Assembly: GCF_003668995.1 (NCBI RefSeq)
Contig: NZ_CP033068.1
Coordinates: forward strand, 868,001-932,000
Reading direction: 5' to 3'
Length of the DNA stretch: 64,000 nt
Origin: Flavobacterium sp. 140616W15
Lineage (GTDB): Bacteria > Bacteroidota > Bacteroidia > Flavobacteriales > Flavobacteriaceae
This document shows, piece by piece, positions 9,816 through 21,172 of the stretch; within the stretch, counting starts at the first letter, position 1, and each line of letters begins with the position of its first letter. A program made the position numbers and the translations under genes. The notes beneath the pieces were generated by a model. That model was not told the DNA's origin. It searched no databases and was given only the letters and a program-made list of their open reading frames with translations.

Positions 9816-11750
9816 ATGAAAAAATATTATATACTTAGTCTTCTATTCAGCTTTGTATCTGTTTTAGCGCAAACAAATTTAAAAAAAGCAGATGCCTTAT
9901 TTAGAAACTATTCCTATGTAGATGCAGCAAAAGCATATGAAGAGTGTTTAGAAAAAATTAAAAAGCCGTCAGTTCAAACTCTAAAAAATGCTGCGGACTC
10001 CTATTATTTTATTTCAGATAATCGAAATGCTTTAAAGTGGTATCAAAGACTATATGATATACAAGGAGATAATTTACCTGATATTTATTATCTAAGGTAT
10101 ATTCAGTCAATGAAAGGAGTTATGGATTATGAAAATGCTGATAACATAACCAAAGAATATTTAAATAAAAAAGGCGACCAAAAGGAAATTGATAAGTATG
10201 TTTATCAAAAGAAATTATTAGATAGTTTATCAAAAGTTAAATCACTTTATACGATATCAAATAGTAATATCAATACGAATAAGTCTGATTTTGGAGCTAC
10301 TTTTTATAATGATAAAGTAGTATTTACATCAGCAAGAGATACTACTAATTTTGATAAAAAGTTATATAATTGGAACAAACAGCCATTCTTGAGCTTATAT
10401 GTTGCCGAAAGGAACGCAGTTGATGGTAATTTGTTCAATGAAACAATCTTTATACCTAATATAATGACCAAATATCATGAGGCCACAGTAACATTTAGTT
10501 CCGATTGGAAAACAATGTATTATACAACCAATATTCTAAATAAAAATAAATTGGTAATAGATGAATCCAGAATAAATAATTTTCAAATTATAAAAGGAAT
10601 TATAGAAGATAACAAATTAGTCAAAACTGAAAAAGTATTCTTTGATAGTGATAAGTATTCAGTTGGGCATCCATGTTTAAGTGATGATGGAAAAATGCTG
10701 TTTTTCGCTTCAGATATGCCAGGAGGTTACGGAGAGACTGATTTGTACGTAGTACGAATTGCTGATGATGGTACGATGAGTTCACCGCAAAATTTAGGAC
10801 CAACAATAAATACAATAGGTAATGATGTTTTTCCTTTTTATAGAAATGGAATACTTTATTTTTCTTCAGACGGACATTATGGATTAGGTGATTTAGATAT
10901 ATATGAAAGTAAACTTTTTGAAGGATTGAATTTTTCAGTTCCTAGAAATTTAGGAGCTCCAATAAATAGCAATAAAGATGATTTCTCGTTTATCATAGAT
11001 TCAAAAGATAATTATGGTTATATATCATCAAATCGTGCACAAGGAAAAGGAGATGATGATATTTATTATTTTACTAAAGGAAAACCTATTTGTAATCAAC
11101 TCATTTCAGGAAAAGCAATAAATATAAAAACTAAAACTGGGATAAGTGATACATTTATTATGGCATATGATGTATATGATGCAGTTATAACCGAAACTAA
11201 AACAGATGCAGATGGGAATTATAAATTAGAAGTTCCATGCAGTAAGAGGATAAAAATAACAGCTAATAAACCAAATTATAGTGGAGATGAAAAATATGTT
11301 GAAACAACAAAAGAAAATAATGCGGAATTAAAAGACGTTAATTTTTATCTTAGTAATTATGATGATTTAGTAGTTAAAAAAGAAGGTGTAGAAAAAATTG
11401 ATATCAATCCTATTTTCTTTGACTACGATAAGTTCAATATTAATCCACAAGCAGCAACAGAACTGGATAAAGTTGTATTTGTGATGCAAAAATTCCCTAA
11501 GATTAAAATTAAAATTGAATCACATACTGATTCCAGAGGTAAAGATGCATATAATTTGAAGCTATCAGATGAGAGAGCCAAGTCGACACAAGATTATATC
11601 CTTTCAAAAGGTATTGAAGCTTCAAGAATTGTAAGTGCTATAGGCTATGGAGAAACAAGATTAGTGAATAAATGTAGTAATGGAGTTAAGTGTACTGAAG
11701 AAGAGCATTTTGCCAATAGACGTTCAGATTTTATTGTAACAGAGAAATAA
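9816..11750 (+). CDS. OmpA family protein with TPR-like and PD40 propeller regions
   Basis: 644 residues. The signal peptide ends SVLAQ. Residues about 20-130 look like TPR helices (KKADALFRNYSYVDAAKAYEE). Residues about 150-420 carry PD40/WD40-like propeller blades (DDGKMLFFASDMPGG, NGILYFSSDGHYGLGDLDIY). A carboxypeptidase-regulatory-like Ig fold follows (about 425-510). The C-terminal OmpA domain (about 525-644) has FFDYDKFNI, IESHTDSRG and the NRRSDF end typical of peptidoglycan binding. Proteins with this architecture recur downstream of sprB/sprF-type genes in Bacteroidota and probably tie the surface apparatus to peptidoglycan. The protein should be periplasmic or anchored at the inner face of the outer membrane. 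It is the last gene of the adhesin operon; a hairpin with a T-tract follows. Confidence 0.9.
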   Translation: MKKYYILSLLFSFVSVLAQTNLKKADALFRNYSYVDAAKAYEECLEKIKKPSVQTLKNAADSYYFISDNRNALKWYQRLYDIQGDNLPDIYYLRYIQSMKGVMDYENADNITKEYLNKKGDQKEIDKYVYQKKLLDSLSKVKSLYTISNSNINTNKSDFGATFYNDKVVFTSARDTTNFDKKLYNWNKQPFLSLYVAERNAVDGNLFNETIFIPNIMTKYHEATVTFSSDWKTMYYTTNILNKNKLVIDESRINNFQIIKGIIEDNKLVKTEKVFFDSDKYSVGHPCLSDDGKMLFFASDMPGGYGETDLYVVRIADDGTMSSPQNLGPTINTIGNDVFPFYRNGILYFSSDGHYGLGDLDIYESKLFEGLNFSVPRNLGAPINSNKDDFSFIIDSKDNYGYISSNRAQGKGDDDIYYFTKGKPICNQLISGKAINIKTKTGISDTFIMAYDVYDAVITETKTDADGNYKLEVPCSKRIKITANKPNYSGDEKYVETTKENNAELKDVNFYLSNYDDLVVKKEGVEKIDINPIFFDYDKFNINPQAATELDKVVFVMQKFPKIKIKIESHTDSRGKDAYNLKLSDERAKSTQDYILSKGIEASRIVSAIGYGETRLVNKCSNGVKCTEEEHFANRRSDFIVTEK

Positions 11751-11768
11751 AACTTAAAATATTTTGCG

Positions 11769-11798
11769 AAAACCACTTTTAAAAAGAGTGTTTTTTTT
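11769..11798 (+). terminator. Intrinsic terminator after the adhesin operon
   Basis: A CACTTTT/AAGAGTG stem with an AAA loop (11774-11790, one G-T pair) is followed by eight T (11791-11798). It lies 23 bp after the OmpA-like stop. Confidence 0.6.
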
Positions 11799-11831
11799 GT
11801 TTTTAATTATACTTTTGATTACTTATTTTAG

Positions 11832-13868
<2,037 letters not shown>

Positions 13869-13879
<11 letters not shown>

Positions 13880-14558
13880 TACACCGTCATTAATTCTTTA
13901 CTTTCTTGCATTAACATTTGCGATTATCTTTGATTTCTTAAAAGAAGATTTTATAAGTATGTACGCAAAGGCAATTGTGGTACCTTCGATATTTATATAT
14001 TATCTTATAACGACTAATTTTAAGATAAATATAATTCAGGGACTTATTTTTGCTTTATGTTTTACAGGAGAAGTATTTAATTTAATGGAGGTTGATGCAA
14101 CAGAGTTAGGTTCTCTTTTTTGTTTCTTATTAGTCTATTTGTTGTTTTTGAAGCTTATTTTTGATGATTATAGAAAAATAAAACTAAGAAAAAACGACAT
14201 ATTGCCAGTAGCAATAGTCGTTATTTTTATTTTATATTTATTAGTTTCAGTTTTAGGCTTACAATATGAGAAAGTAAATGAGAATCATTTTATTTATACT
14301 CTATATGGTGTTGTATTGAGTATGTTGGGATGTATTTCATTTATTAGTTATATATCTAAAGGGACTTTTTTAACTCTTTTACTAACGTTAATGACAGCCT
14401 GCTTTATCTTCTCTGATATTTTTTTTATTTTTAATCAATCTTTTGATCATTCAATAGTGTTAGTACTAATAAGAGATGTAACTCAAATGTTAGCTTATTA
14501 TTTTATGGTAAGATATTTTATTCAAAAAAGAATAGAAAACATTCGAGTTAGAATTTAG
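13869..14558 (+). CDS. Multi-pass membrane protein, YhhN/TMEM86-like
   Basis: 229 residues with about eight hydrophobic helices separated by short charged loops. The pattern ACFIFSDIFFIFNQ near the C-terminus resembles the conserved SD motif of YhhN/TMEM86 (lysoplasmalogenase-like) proteins. The assignment is by overall shape and this motif only, so the function is tentative. The ATG overlaps the restored end of ligA by 11 bp, suggesting translational coupling. The stop overlaps by 4 bp the stop of the convergent metallophosphatase gene, so there is no room for a separate terminator. Confidence 0.6.
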
Positions 14559-15466
14559 ACTGTAATTGATTTTCCTTGTGATGATTTTGTTTTATTCTTA
14601 TCTAGGTAAAAGTCGATTCTACCTACGTTAATTCCATAACATCCAACTTGATTAACTAAAACATCCTCACCGGATTTATTTTTTACAATAGTTGGTTTAT
14701 CAAGAAAAGTATGTGTGTGTCCACCAATAATTAAATCAATATCTTGAGTTTGCTCCGCCAATTTTAAATCACACATTCTAGTAGCGTCATCACGGTATTT
14801 GTATCCCAAATGCGATAAGCAAATTACTAAATCACATTTCTGTTCTTTTTTAAGGATTCTAACCATGTCGTGTGCAGTTTCGACAGGGTCATTATAAACA
14901 GTTTCTTTATACATAAGTTTATCTACTAAACCTTCAAGTTGTATTCCAAGACCAAAAACACCTATTTTAATACCGTCTTTGTTGAAAATTTTGTACGGTT
15001 TTACAAGACCGTCCATTGCAGTGTTTTTAAAATCGTAGTTAGAAGAGATAAATTCAAATTTGGCATGAGGCATTTGTGCATATAAACCATCTACACCGTT
15101 ATCAAAATCATGATTACCAATTGTAGAAGCGTCATATTTCATCATGCTCATCAGTTTAAACTCTAATTCTCCACCATAATAGTTAAAGTAAGGAGTTCCT
15201 TGAAAAATATCACCAGCGTCCAATAAAAGAACATTTGGATTTTCTTTACGGATTGAATCAATTAAAGCGGCACGTCTTGATACTCCACCCATATTAGCAT
15301 TGCGAGGATCATCGGCAGGAAAAGGGTCAATATGGCTATGTACATCATTGGTGTGTAATATAGTTATATGCTTAACATCAGGAGAAGTAAAGCTACTCAT
15401 AGATAAACCCAAACTCAATAATGCTGTGCTGGCAGCGGTTTTTTCAATAAAATCTCTTCTTTTCAT
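14555..15466 (-). CDS. Metallophosphatase, catalytic half of a split 5'-nucleotidase
   Basis: 303 residues. The N-terminus MKRRDFIEKTAASTALLSL looks like a twin-arginine signal. The calcineurin-like metallophosphoesterase motifs are complete: LHTNDVHSH, DAGDIFQGTP, GNHDFDNG, SHLGY and GGHTHT. The protein stops after the catalytic domain, without the C-terminal domain of UshA-type 5'-nucleotidases. That domain is encoded by the gene 62 bp upstream on the same strand. By family it should hydrolyse nucleotides or related phosphate esters outside the cytoplasm with two divalent metals; the exact substrate is unknown. Confidence 0.9.
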   Translation of the reverse strand: MKRRDFIEKTAASTALLSLGLSMSSFTSPDVKHITILHTNDVHSHIDPFPADDPRNANMGGVSRRAALIDSIRKENPNVLLLDAGDIFQGTPYFNYYGGELEFKLMSMMKYDASTIGNHDFDNGVDGLYAQMPHAKFEFISSNYDFKNTAMDGLVKPYKIFNKDGIKIGVFGLGIQLEGLVDKLMYKETVYNDPVETAHDMVRILKKEQKCDLVICLSHLGYKYRDDATRMCDLKLAEQTQDIDLIIGGHTHTFLDKPTIVKNKSGEDVLVNQVGCYGINVGRIDFYLDKNKTKSSQGKSITV

Positions 15467-15528
15467 TTTAATTTATTTTGCGGTATAACGCTTGAACTCG
15501 AAGTTCTTAAATATTTTTAATTGTAATT

Positions 15529-16308
15529 TTATTCTTGTGTAACTCGGATATCTCTAGGTACCGGAATTGGATTAACAGATTTAAAATAATCAATAAGGAT
15601 GTCTCGTAATTTATAATTTAAATCATATTTCTGAACACCTTTTTTAAAGAAGTTCATACTATCTCCACCATTTGCTAAATAATCATTTGTAGCAACATAA
15701 TAGATTTTATCTTTTTCGATTGGTTTTCCCTGAATCAAAATGTTTGCTGGAGTGTTATTTTTAGTAATTGTAAAAGTCATTCCAGAAATAGGATGTGGCT
15801 TTTTCTCAGCAATAAAATAATTAGCTAATTCTAAAATTTGTTCTCCTTTTAAAGCCATAACAACAAGGCTATTTTCAAAAGGCATAATTTCAAAAGCAGT
15901 TCTAGAAGTGACATCCCCTTTAGGAAGTATTGCTCGTATACCACCATGATTTAGGAAACAAATGTCAATATCTTTTTTCTCTCTGGTTTTAAAAATTAAA
16001 TTACCTCTTTGTAAACAAGCGTCAGCCATTAAGCTACCAATAGTTGTTTGTAATTTCCCAGAGCTTTTGTCCAATGTTTCAGGACAATAAGAAAGAACAC
16101 TATCCAGGTTTTTGTTAATGTGCTCCCTGTAAGGTTTAATGAAATTCTCTATTTCAGGAGTTTGATTTTCAGTACTTGTAATAGGAATTAGCTTACCTTC
16201 AATTTTAGAAACTTGGTAAGTTTGTTTGCTACAAGAAACTCCTATAAAAAATGTTAAGAATATAACAAAAAGTTTTAAAAATCCGTTATACTTTTTTAGT
16301 TTTACCAT
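15529..16308 (-). CDS. 5'-nucleotidase C-terminal domain lipoprotein
   Basis: 259 residues with a signal peptide and lipobox ending FFIGVSC, so a lipoprotein. The body matches the UshA C-terminal substrate-binding domain: SGKLQTTIGSLMADA, NHGGIRAILPKGDVT, FEIMPFENSLVVM and ATNDYLANGGDSM. It lacks the metallophosphatase domain, which follows as a separate gene 62 bp downstream. The two products probably work together, with this one giving nucleobase/ribose recognition and a membrane anchor. It diverges from the 16356 gene. Confidence 0.88.
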   Translation of the reverse strand: MVKLKKYNGFLKLFVIFLTFFIGVSCSKQTYQVSKIEGKLIPITSTENQTPEIENFIKPYREHINKNLDSVLSYCPETLDKSSGKLQTTIGSLMADACLQRGNLIFKTREKKDIDICFLNHGGIRAILPKGDVTSRTAFEIMPFENSLVVMALKGEQILELANYFIAEKKPHPISGMTFTITKNNTPANILIQGKPIEKDKIYYVATNDYLANGGDSMNFFKKGVQKYDLNYKLRDILIDYFKSVNPIPVPRDIRVTQE

Positions 16309-16355
16309 CTTAAATGCGACTTAAATAATTAATTTTGTAATCAAGTAAAAGTACT

Positions 16356-16880
16356 ATGTTTTTAAATTATATAAAGGTTTTTTTTGTAAAAAAATCATTA
16401 AATAAAAATCTTGATAATGTAAAAAACGGTGCATTTACTACCGATATACAAACAGTTGGTTTGCTTATAGATGAGAGTAATTTTTTAGAAAAAAAAGCTT
16501 TGCTAGCTGATTTGGTGTCAAAAGGAATTGTTGAAAAGAACATTAAGATTGTTGTTTATAAAGATAAAATCGATAAAAAAGAAGCGTATACTTGTCCAAC
16601 TTTTGGGATAAAACATCTTAATTGGAATGGAGAAATTACTGAGGATTTATTGAAAGACTTTATAAAAGAAGAATTCGATTTACTAATAAGTTATTATGAC
16701 ATCGAAAAAGCAATGTTGATGCTCATCACACAAAATTCTAAAGCCAAGTTTAAAGTTGGTTTTGCATCAATTGATAAAAGGTTAAATCGAGTGATGATTA
16801 ATACCAATCTTCGGGAACATAAAGTTTTCGTGAATGAATTATTTAAATATTTAAAAAACATTAAACCAAATATAATCTGA
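16356..16880 (+). CDS. Uncharacterised cytosolic protein next to dapA (DUF6913-like)
   Basis: 174 residues, no signal peptide or membrane helix, Lys-rich with an alpha/beta pattern ([31 protein letters not shown]). It ends one base before the dapA start, so the two are probably co-transcribed. From memory this resembles a Bacteroidota family of unknown function usually found beside dapA; the family label is tentative. A possible -7 element, TAATTTTG, lies at 16330-16337. Confidence 0.65.
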   Translation: MFLNYIKVFFVKKSLNKNLDNVKNGAFTTDIQTVGLLIDESNFLEKKALLADLVSKGIVEKNIKIVVYKDKIDKKEAYTCPTFGIKHLNWNGEITEDLLKDFIKEEFDLLISYYDIEKAMLMLITQNSKAKFKVGFASIDKRLNRVMINTNLREHKVFVNELFKYLKNIKPNII

Positions 16881-16881
16881 T

Positions 16882-17763
16882 ATGCAATCATTAATAGGTA
16901 CAGGCGTTGCACTAGTAACTCCTTTTAAAGAAGATTTTTCAATTGATATAGAAGCGTTGCAAAGAATAGTTAATTTTTCTGTAGATGGAGGAGTTGAATA
17001 TCTTGTAGTTATGGGAACGACTGCCGAGAATGCAACATTAACTGAAGCTGAAAAGGAGCTTGTTATTTCGACAGTTGTTACTACAAATAAAGGAAGATTA
17101 CCTTTAGTGTTGGGAGTTGGAGGAAATAACACAATGCAAGTTGTGCAAGAATTAAAAACAAGAGATTTATCAGCATTTGAGGCTATATTGTCAGTGTCAC
17201 CTTATTATAATAGACCTACACAAGAGGGGATTTATCAACATTTTAAAGCTGTTGCAGAAGCCTCTCCGATACCAGTAATTCTATATAATGTTCCAGGAAG
17301 AACATCAAGTAATATGTTACCAGCAACAGTAATACGTTTGGCAAATGATTTTTCAAATGTAGTTGCTATAAAAGAAGCGGCAGGTGATTTGGTTCAAGCA
17401 ATGCAGTTGCTTAAAAATAAACCAACTGATTTTCTCGTTATATCAGGAGATGATATGATTGCATTGCCTATAATTTTGGCTGGAGGTTCAGGCGTAATAT
17501 CAGTTATTGGACAAGGTTTTCCTAAAGAATTTTCTGAAATGATTCGTTTGGGATTGAATAGAAAAGTAAATGAAGCATTCAAAACACAATACTTTTTATC
17601 AGATTGTATTGATATGATTTTTGAACAAGGTAATCCAGCTGGAATAAAACAGGTATTCAAATCGCTTGGTATTGCTGAGAATGTAGTAAGATTACCGCTT
17701 GTACCAGCCGATGAGTCGCTTGCAAATCGTATTGATGATTTTGTTAAAAAAAGCATTAAATAA
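16882..17763 (+). CDS. dapA: 4-hydroxy-tetrahydrodipicolinate synthase
   Basis: 293 residues, the family's usual length. DapA condenses pyruvate with aspartate semialdehyde in lysine and meso-diaminopimelate synthesis. Visible family features are [10 protein letters not shown] at the start, the GTTAEN loop, [19 protein letters not shown] and the Schiff-base lysine in [10 protein letters not shown] (Lys164). It is cytosolic and tetrameric in known members. It follows the preceding gene after one base, and about 40 bp separate its stop from the bamD promoter. Confidence 0.96.
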   Translation: MQSLIGTGVALVTPFKEDFSIDIEALQRIVNFSVDGGVEYLVVMGTTAENATLTEAEKELVISTVVTTNKGRLPLVLGVGGNNTMQVVQELKTRDLSAFEAILSVSPYYNRPTQEGIYQHFKAVAEASPIPVILYNVPGRTSSNMLPATVIRLANDFSNVVAIKEAAGDLVQAMQLLKNKPTDFLVISGDDMIALPIILAGGSGVISVIGQGFPKEFSEMIRLGLNRKVNEAFKTQYFLSDCIDMIFEQGNPAGIKQVFKSLGIAENVVRLPLVPADESLANRIDDFVKKSIK

Positions 17764-17802
17764 AAATAAAAAGGAAGGTATTTTATTATACTAAAAAATA
17801 TT

Positions 17803-17832
17803 TTGTAGAAGCTAAATTAATAACTAAATTTG
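17803..17832 (+). promoter_or_regulatory. Flavobacterial-type promoter of the bamD operon
   Basis: TTG at 17803-17805, a 19-base spacer and TAAATTTG at 17825-17832 match the Bacteroidota primary sigma pattern TTG-N17-23-TAnnTTTG. The predicted start is near 17838, giving an untranslated leader of about 60 bases. The leader region carries a small hairpin, CACCGAA/TTCGGTG (17835-17850). Confidence 0.72.
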
Positions 17833-17899
17833 CCACCGAAACTTCGGTGTGGTTTTACTTGGACATAAGCATCCTGGGAATCATAATAAAAGTAAAAAA

Positions 17900-18694
17900 A
17901 TGAAAAAAATAATATCTGTATTGTTTGTCGTTGTTCTTTTTTGTTCATGTAGTGATTATCAAAAAGCACTAAAAAATGAAGATGTAGCAGCAAAATTCGA
18001 AGTGGCAACAAAAATGTATGAAGCTGGAAAGTATGCTAAAGCAATTCGTTTGTTTGAGCAACTAGCAACATCATACAGAGGAAAACCTCAGGCAGAGAAA
18101 TTGTTTTATATGTTTTCACAATCATATTATAAAACAAAACAGTATTATTTGGCAGGCTACCAATTTGAAAGTTTTGCTTCTGGTTATCCAAGAAGTGAAA
18201 AAGTAGAAGAGGCAGCTTTTTTGGGGGCAAAAAGTTATTCGATGTTGTCGCCTGTTTATAGTTTAGATCAAACAGATACTAATAAAGCAATAGATAAATT
18301 ACAAGCTTTTATAGATAATTATCCAAATTCAGAATATTTAGCAGAGGCAAATGCAAGTCTTAAGGTGCTAACTAATAAATTGGAGAAAAAAGCATATGAA
18401 AATGCAAAAGGATATAATACTATTTCAGATTTTAAATCGGCAATAGTAGCATTTGATAACTTTATTGGAGATTATCCAGGAACAGAATTCAAAGAAGATG
18501 CATTGTATTATAAATTCGATTCTGCATATCAGTTGGCAGTAAATAGTGTTTCTGCAAAAATGGAAGACCGTTTAAAAGTAGCTAAAACTGCTTATATGAA
18601 TTTAATGAAATACAAAAGTGATACTCATTACAAGGTGAAAGCTGACGAGATGAATGAGAGAGTTGAGAAAGAGTTACAAAATTTTACTAAATAA
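17900..18694 (+). CDS. bamD: Outer membrane assembly lipoprotein BamD
   Basis: 264 residues from the ATG at 17900. This start puts a lipoprotein signal (MKKIISVLFVVVLFCSC) first, whereas an upstream GTG in frame would add a charged, non-signal extension. TPR helices fill the rest (KMYEAGKYAKAIRLFEQLA, YFQ-like repeats, FIDNYPNSEYLAEA), typical of BamD/YfiO, which helps BamA insert beta-barrels. It leads the bamD-rpoZ-coaBC-DUF4835-recN run, with a clear promoter at 17803. Confidence 0.93.
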   Translation: MKKIISVLFVVVLFCSCSDYQKALKNEDVAAKFEVATKMYEAGKYAKAIRLFEQLATSYRGKPQAEKLFYMFSQSYYKTKQYYLAGYQFESFASGYPRSEKVEEAAFLGAKSYSMLSPVYSLDQTDTNKAIDKLQAFIDNYPNSEYLAEANASLKVLTNKLEKKAYENAKGYNTISDFKSAIVAFDNFIGDYPGTEFKEDALYYKFDSAYQLAVNSVSAKMEDRLKVAKTAYMNLMKYKSDTHYKVKADEMNERVEKELQNFTK

Positions 18695-18703
18695 AATAAA
18701 GTC

Positions 18704-19021
18704 ATGGATTTAAAAAAGACGAATGCTCCAGTAAATACAATTACCTACAATAAAACTACTATTGAAGAGCCTACAGGTAATGTGTATGAAGCGATAACTA
18801 TTATGGCAAAAAGAGCTAATCAAATTAATTCTGAAATTAAAAAGGAATTGACTGAAAAGTTAGAAGAATTTGCTACGTATAATGATAGTCTTGAAGAGGT
18901 TTTTGAAAACAAAGAACAAATTGAGGTTTCTAAGTTTTACGAAAAATTGCCTAAGCCACACGCTTTAGCAGTTCAAGAATGGTTAGACGGTAAAACATAC
19001 CACAGAAATTCAAATAAATAA
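18704..19021 (+). CDS. rpoZ: DNA-directed RNA polymerase omega subunit
   Basis: 105 residues. The core segment TGNVYEAITIMAKRANQINSE corresponds to the RpoZ/Rpb6 helix that packs on beta'. The acidic C-terminal extension ending PHALAVQEWLDGKTY is typical of the Bacteroidota form, which is longer than the proteobacterial one. It starts 9 bp after bamD and ends 9 bp before coaBC, so it is co-transcribed. Confidence 0.92.
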   Translation: MDLKKTNAPVNTITYNKTTIEEPTGNVYEAITIMAKRANQINSEIKKELTEKLEEFATYNDSLEEVFENKEQIEVSKFYEKLPKPHALAVQEWLDGKTYHRNSNK

Positions 19022-19030
19022 TATAGTACC

Positions 19031-20242
19031 ATGTCAGTTTTAAACGGTAAGAAAATTTTACTAGGAGTCTCTGGTGGAATTGCAGCCTATAAAACAGCAT
19101 CATTAGTACGACTCTTTATAAAAGCAGGTGCCGAGATTCAAGTAATCATGACACCTGCTTCTAAGGATTTTGTAACGCCACTTACGTTATCGACCTTGTC
19201 AAAAAATCCTGTACATTCAACTTTTTTTAATCAAGAAGATGAGAATGAAAAATGGAACAATCATGTCGAATTAGGTCTTTGGGCCGATTTGATGGTAATT
19301 GCTCCGGCTACCGCAAATACAATGTCCAAAATGGTAAATGGTACTTGTGATAATCTATTGATTGCAACTTATTTATCGGCTAAGTGTCCAGTTTACTTTG
19401 CACCAGCAATGGATTTGGATATGTATATACATCCTTCTACTTTATCGAGTTTTTCGTTGTTAAAGCAGTTTGGTAATACTATTATTCCTGCTGAGAGTGG
19501 GGAGTTAGCCAGTGGGTTGACAGGTGAAGGTCGTATGGCAGAACCAGAAAATATCGTTGCGTTTTTAGAAGCTGATTTAGAAAGTAAATTACCACTTAAG
19601 GGTAAAAAGTTTTTAATTACAGCTGGTCCTACTTATGAAGCAATAGATCCTGTTCGTTTTATAGGGAATCATTCTTCTGGTAAAATGGGATTTGATATTG
19701 CCTCAGAGGCTGCAAACTTAGGAGCTTCGGTAATACTTGTTGCTGGACCTACAAATTGTAAAGTAACAAACGCATCTGTAAAAGTAGTTTCGGTAACATC
19801 GGCACAAGAAATGTATGATGCATGTCATGTGTATTATTCAGATGTTGATGTGGCAATTGCAGCAGCCGCGGTTGCAGATTACAGGCCTAAAACAGTAGCG
19901 TCTCAAAAAATAAAAAAAGCTCCAGAAAATTTCACGATTGAGCTAGAGAAAACAAAAGACATCTTGTTTTCGTTGGGTGAAATAAAGAAAAAACAGTTTT
20001 TAATTGGTTTTGCTTTAGAGACTGAAAATGAAATTGATAATGCAAAGCTGAAAATTCAGAAAAAAAACTTAGATTTGATAGTTCTAAATTCTTTACAGGA
20101 TAAAGGAGCTGGTTTTGGTGGGCAGACTAATAAAGTAACCTTTATTGATAGGCTTTTTACTATTGAACCAATGGAATTAAAGTCTAAAGAAGCAGTTGCA
20201 ACTGATATTTTAAATAAAGTGATAAAGCATTTTTATGAATAA
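19031..20242 (+). CDS. coaBC: Bifunctional phosphopantothenoylcysteine decarboxylase / phosphopantothenate-cysteine ligase
   Basis: 403 residues. The CoaC half (about 1-190) has GGIAAYKTASLVR, the FMN-binding APATANTMSKM and the PAMDLDMY stretch. The CoaB half has ITAGPTYEAIDPVRFIGNHSSGKMG and AAAVADYRPK, the CTP/phosphopantothenate-binding loops. It performs two consecutive steps of coenzyme A synthesis; coaE, the last step, lies at 25252. Its stop overlaps the next start by 8 bp. Confidence 0.96.
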   Translation: MSVLNGKKILLGVSGGIAAYKTASLVRLFIKAGAEIQVIMTPASKDFVTPLTLSTLSKNPVHSTFFNQEDENEKWNNHVELGLWADLMVIAPATANTMSKMVNGTCDNLLIATYLSAKCPVYFAPAMDLDMYIHPSTLSSFSLLKQFGNTIIPAESGELASGLTGEGRMAEPENIVAFLEADLESKLPLKGKKFLITAGPTYEAIDPVRFIGNHSSGKMGFDIASEAANLGASVILVAGPTNCKVTNASVKVVSVTSAQEMYDACHVYYSDVDVAIAAAAVADYRPKTVASQKIKKAPENFTIELEKTKDILFSLGEIKKKQFLIGFALETENEIDNAKLKIQKKNLDLIVLNSLQDKGAGFGGQTNKVTFIDRLFTIEPMELKSKEAVATDILNKVIKHFYE

Positions 20243-21119
20243 AATACTTACCTTTTTGTTGTTTTTATCTTTTGGTCTTATACAGGCACAACAGTTAAAT
20301 TGTACTGTAACAGTAAATTCACAAATGCTTCCAAATGCAAATCAACAAGTTTTTAAAACGTTACAGACAGCGTTGAGTGAATTTGTTAATAATACTGATT
20401 GGACAGGGAGTTCACTAAAACAAAATGAAAAAATTAACTGTTCGATGTATTTAACTATTACGTCTAATACTTCAGATCAGTTTTCAGGCACCATACAAAT
20501 ACAGTCTTCGAGATTAATTTATAATTCGACTTACTCATCTCCAGTTTTAAATTTTAACGATAAAGATTTGAGTTTTAGATATACCGAATTTGAAAATTTA
20601 TTGTACAATCCAAATGTTTTTGAGTCGAATCTAGTATCTATAATGACATTTTATAGTTATATGATCTTAGGAATGGATGCAGATACTTTTATGCCAGCCT
20701 TAGGGACCCCATTTTTTGAAACAGCTCAAAATATAGCAAATGTTGCTCAACAAGGTGGTTTTAAAGGATGGAGTCAAGCAGATGGAGTACAAAATCGTTA
20801 TTTCTTGATTAATGATATGCTTGCGCCAACATACAGTGATTTAAGACAATGTGTTTATGGATATCATGTAGGTTTAGATGTGATGAATCAAGATTTAAAA
20901 GCGGCTAAAGAAAAAATTAAAGCTTCGTTAATGCTTTTAGGGAAATTAAATGCAATAAAGCCAAATGCTTTTTTAACAAGAGTATTTTTTGATGCTAAAT
21001 CAGATGAGATTGTATCTATATTTTCAGGAGGACCTAGTGTTTCTATAACAGATTTAGTGGAGAATTTAAACAGAGTTTCGCCTATGAACTCTACTAAATG
21101 GGGACAGATTAAATATTAA
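20235..21119 (+). CDS. DUF4835 family secreted protein
   Basis: 294 residues with a signal peptide ending GLIQAQ, then QLNCTVTVNSQMLPN. The family is common in Bacteroidota at this same position, between coaBC and recN, and has no established function that I know of. The mature protein has no further hydrophobic helix, so it is periplasmic or outer-membrane associated. The ATG overlaps the coaBC stop by 8 bp, indicating coupling. Confidence 0.85.
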   Translation: MNKILTFLLFLSFGLIQAQQLNCTVTVNSQMLPNANQQVFKTLQTALSEFVNNTDWTGSSLKQNEKINCSMYLTITSNTSDQFSGTIQIQSSRLIYNSTYSSPVLNFNDKDLSFRYTEFENLLYNPNVFESNLVSIMTFYSYMILGMDADTFMPALGTPFFETAQNIANVAQQGGFKGWSQADGVQNRYFLINDMLAPTYSDLRQCVYGYHVGLDVMNQDLKAAKEKIKASLMLLGKLNAIKPNAFLTRVFFDAKSDEIVSIFSGGPSVSITDLVENLNRVSPMNSTKWGQIKY

Positions 21120-21172
21120 GCATTCAAGTATAGATTGCTTATTTCCAAAACTTAATATTACAAAAAAGAGAT

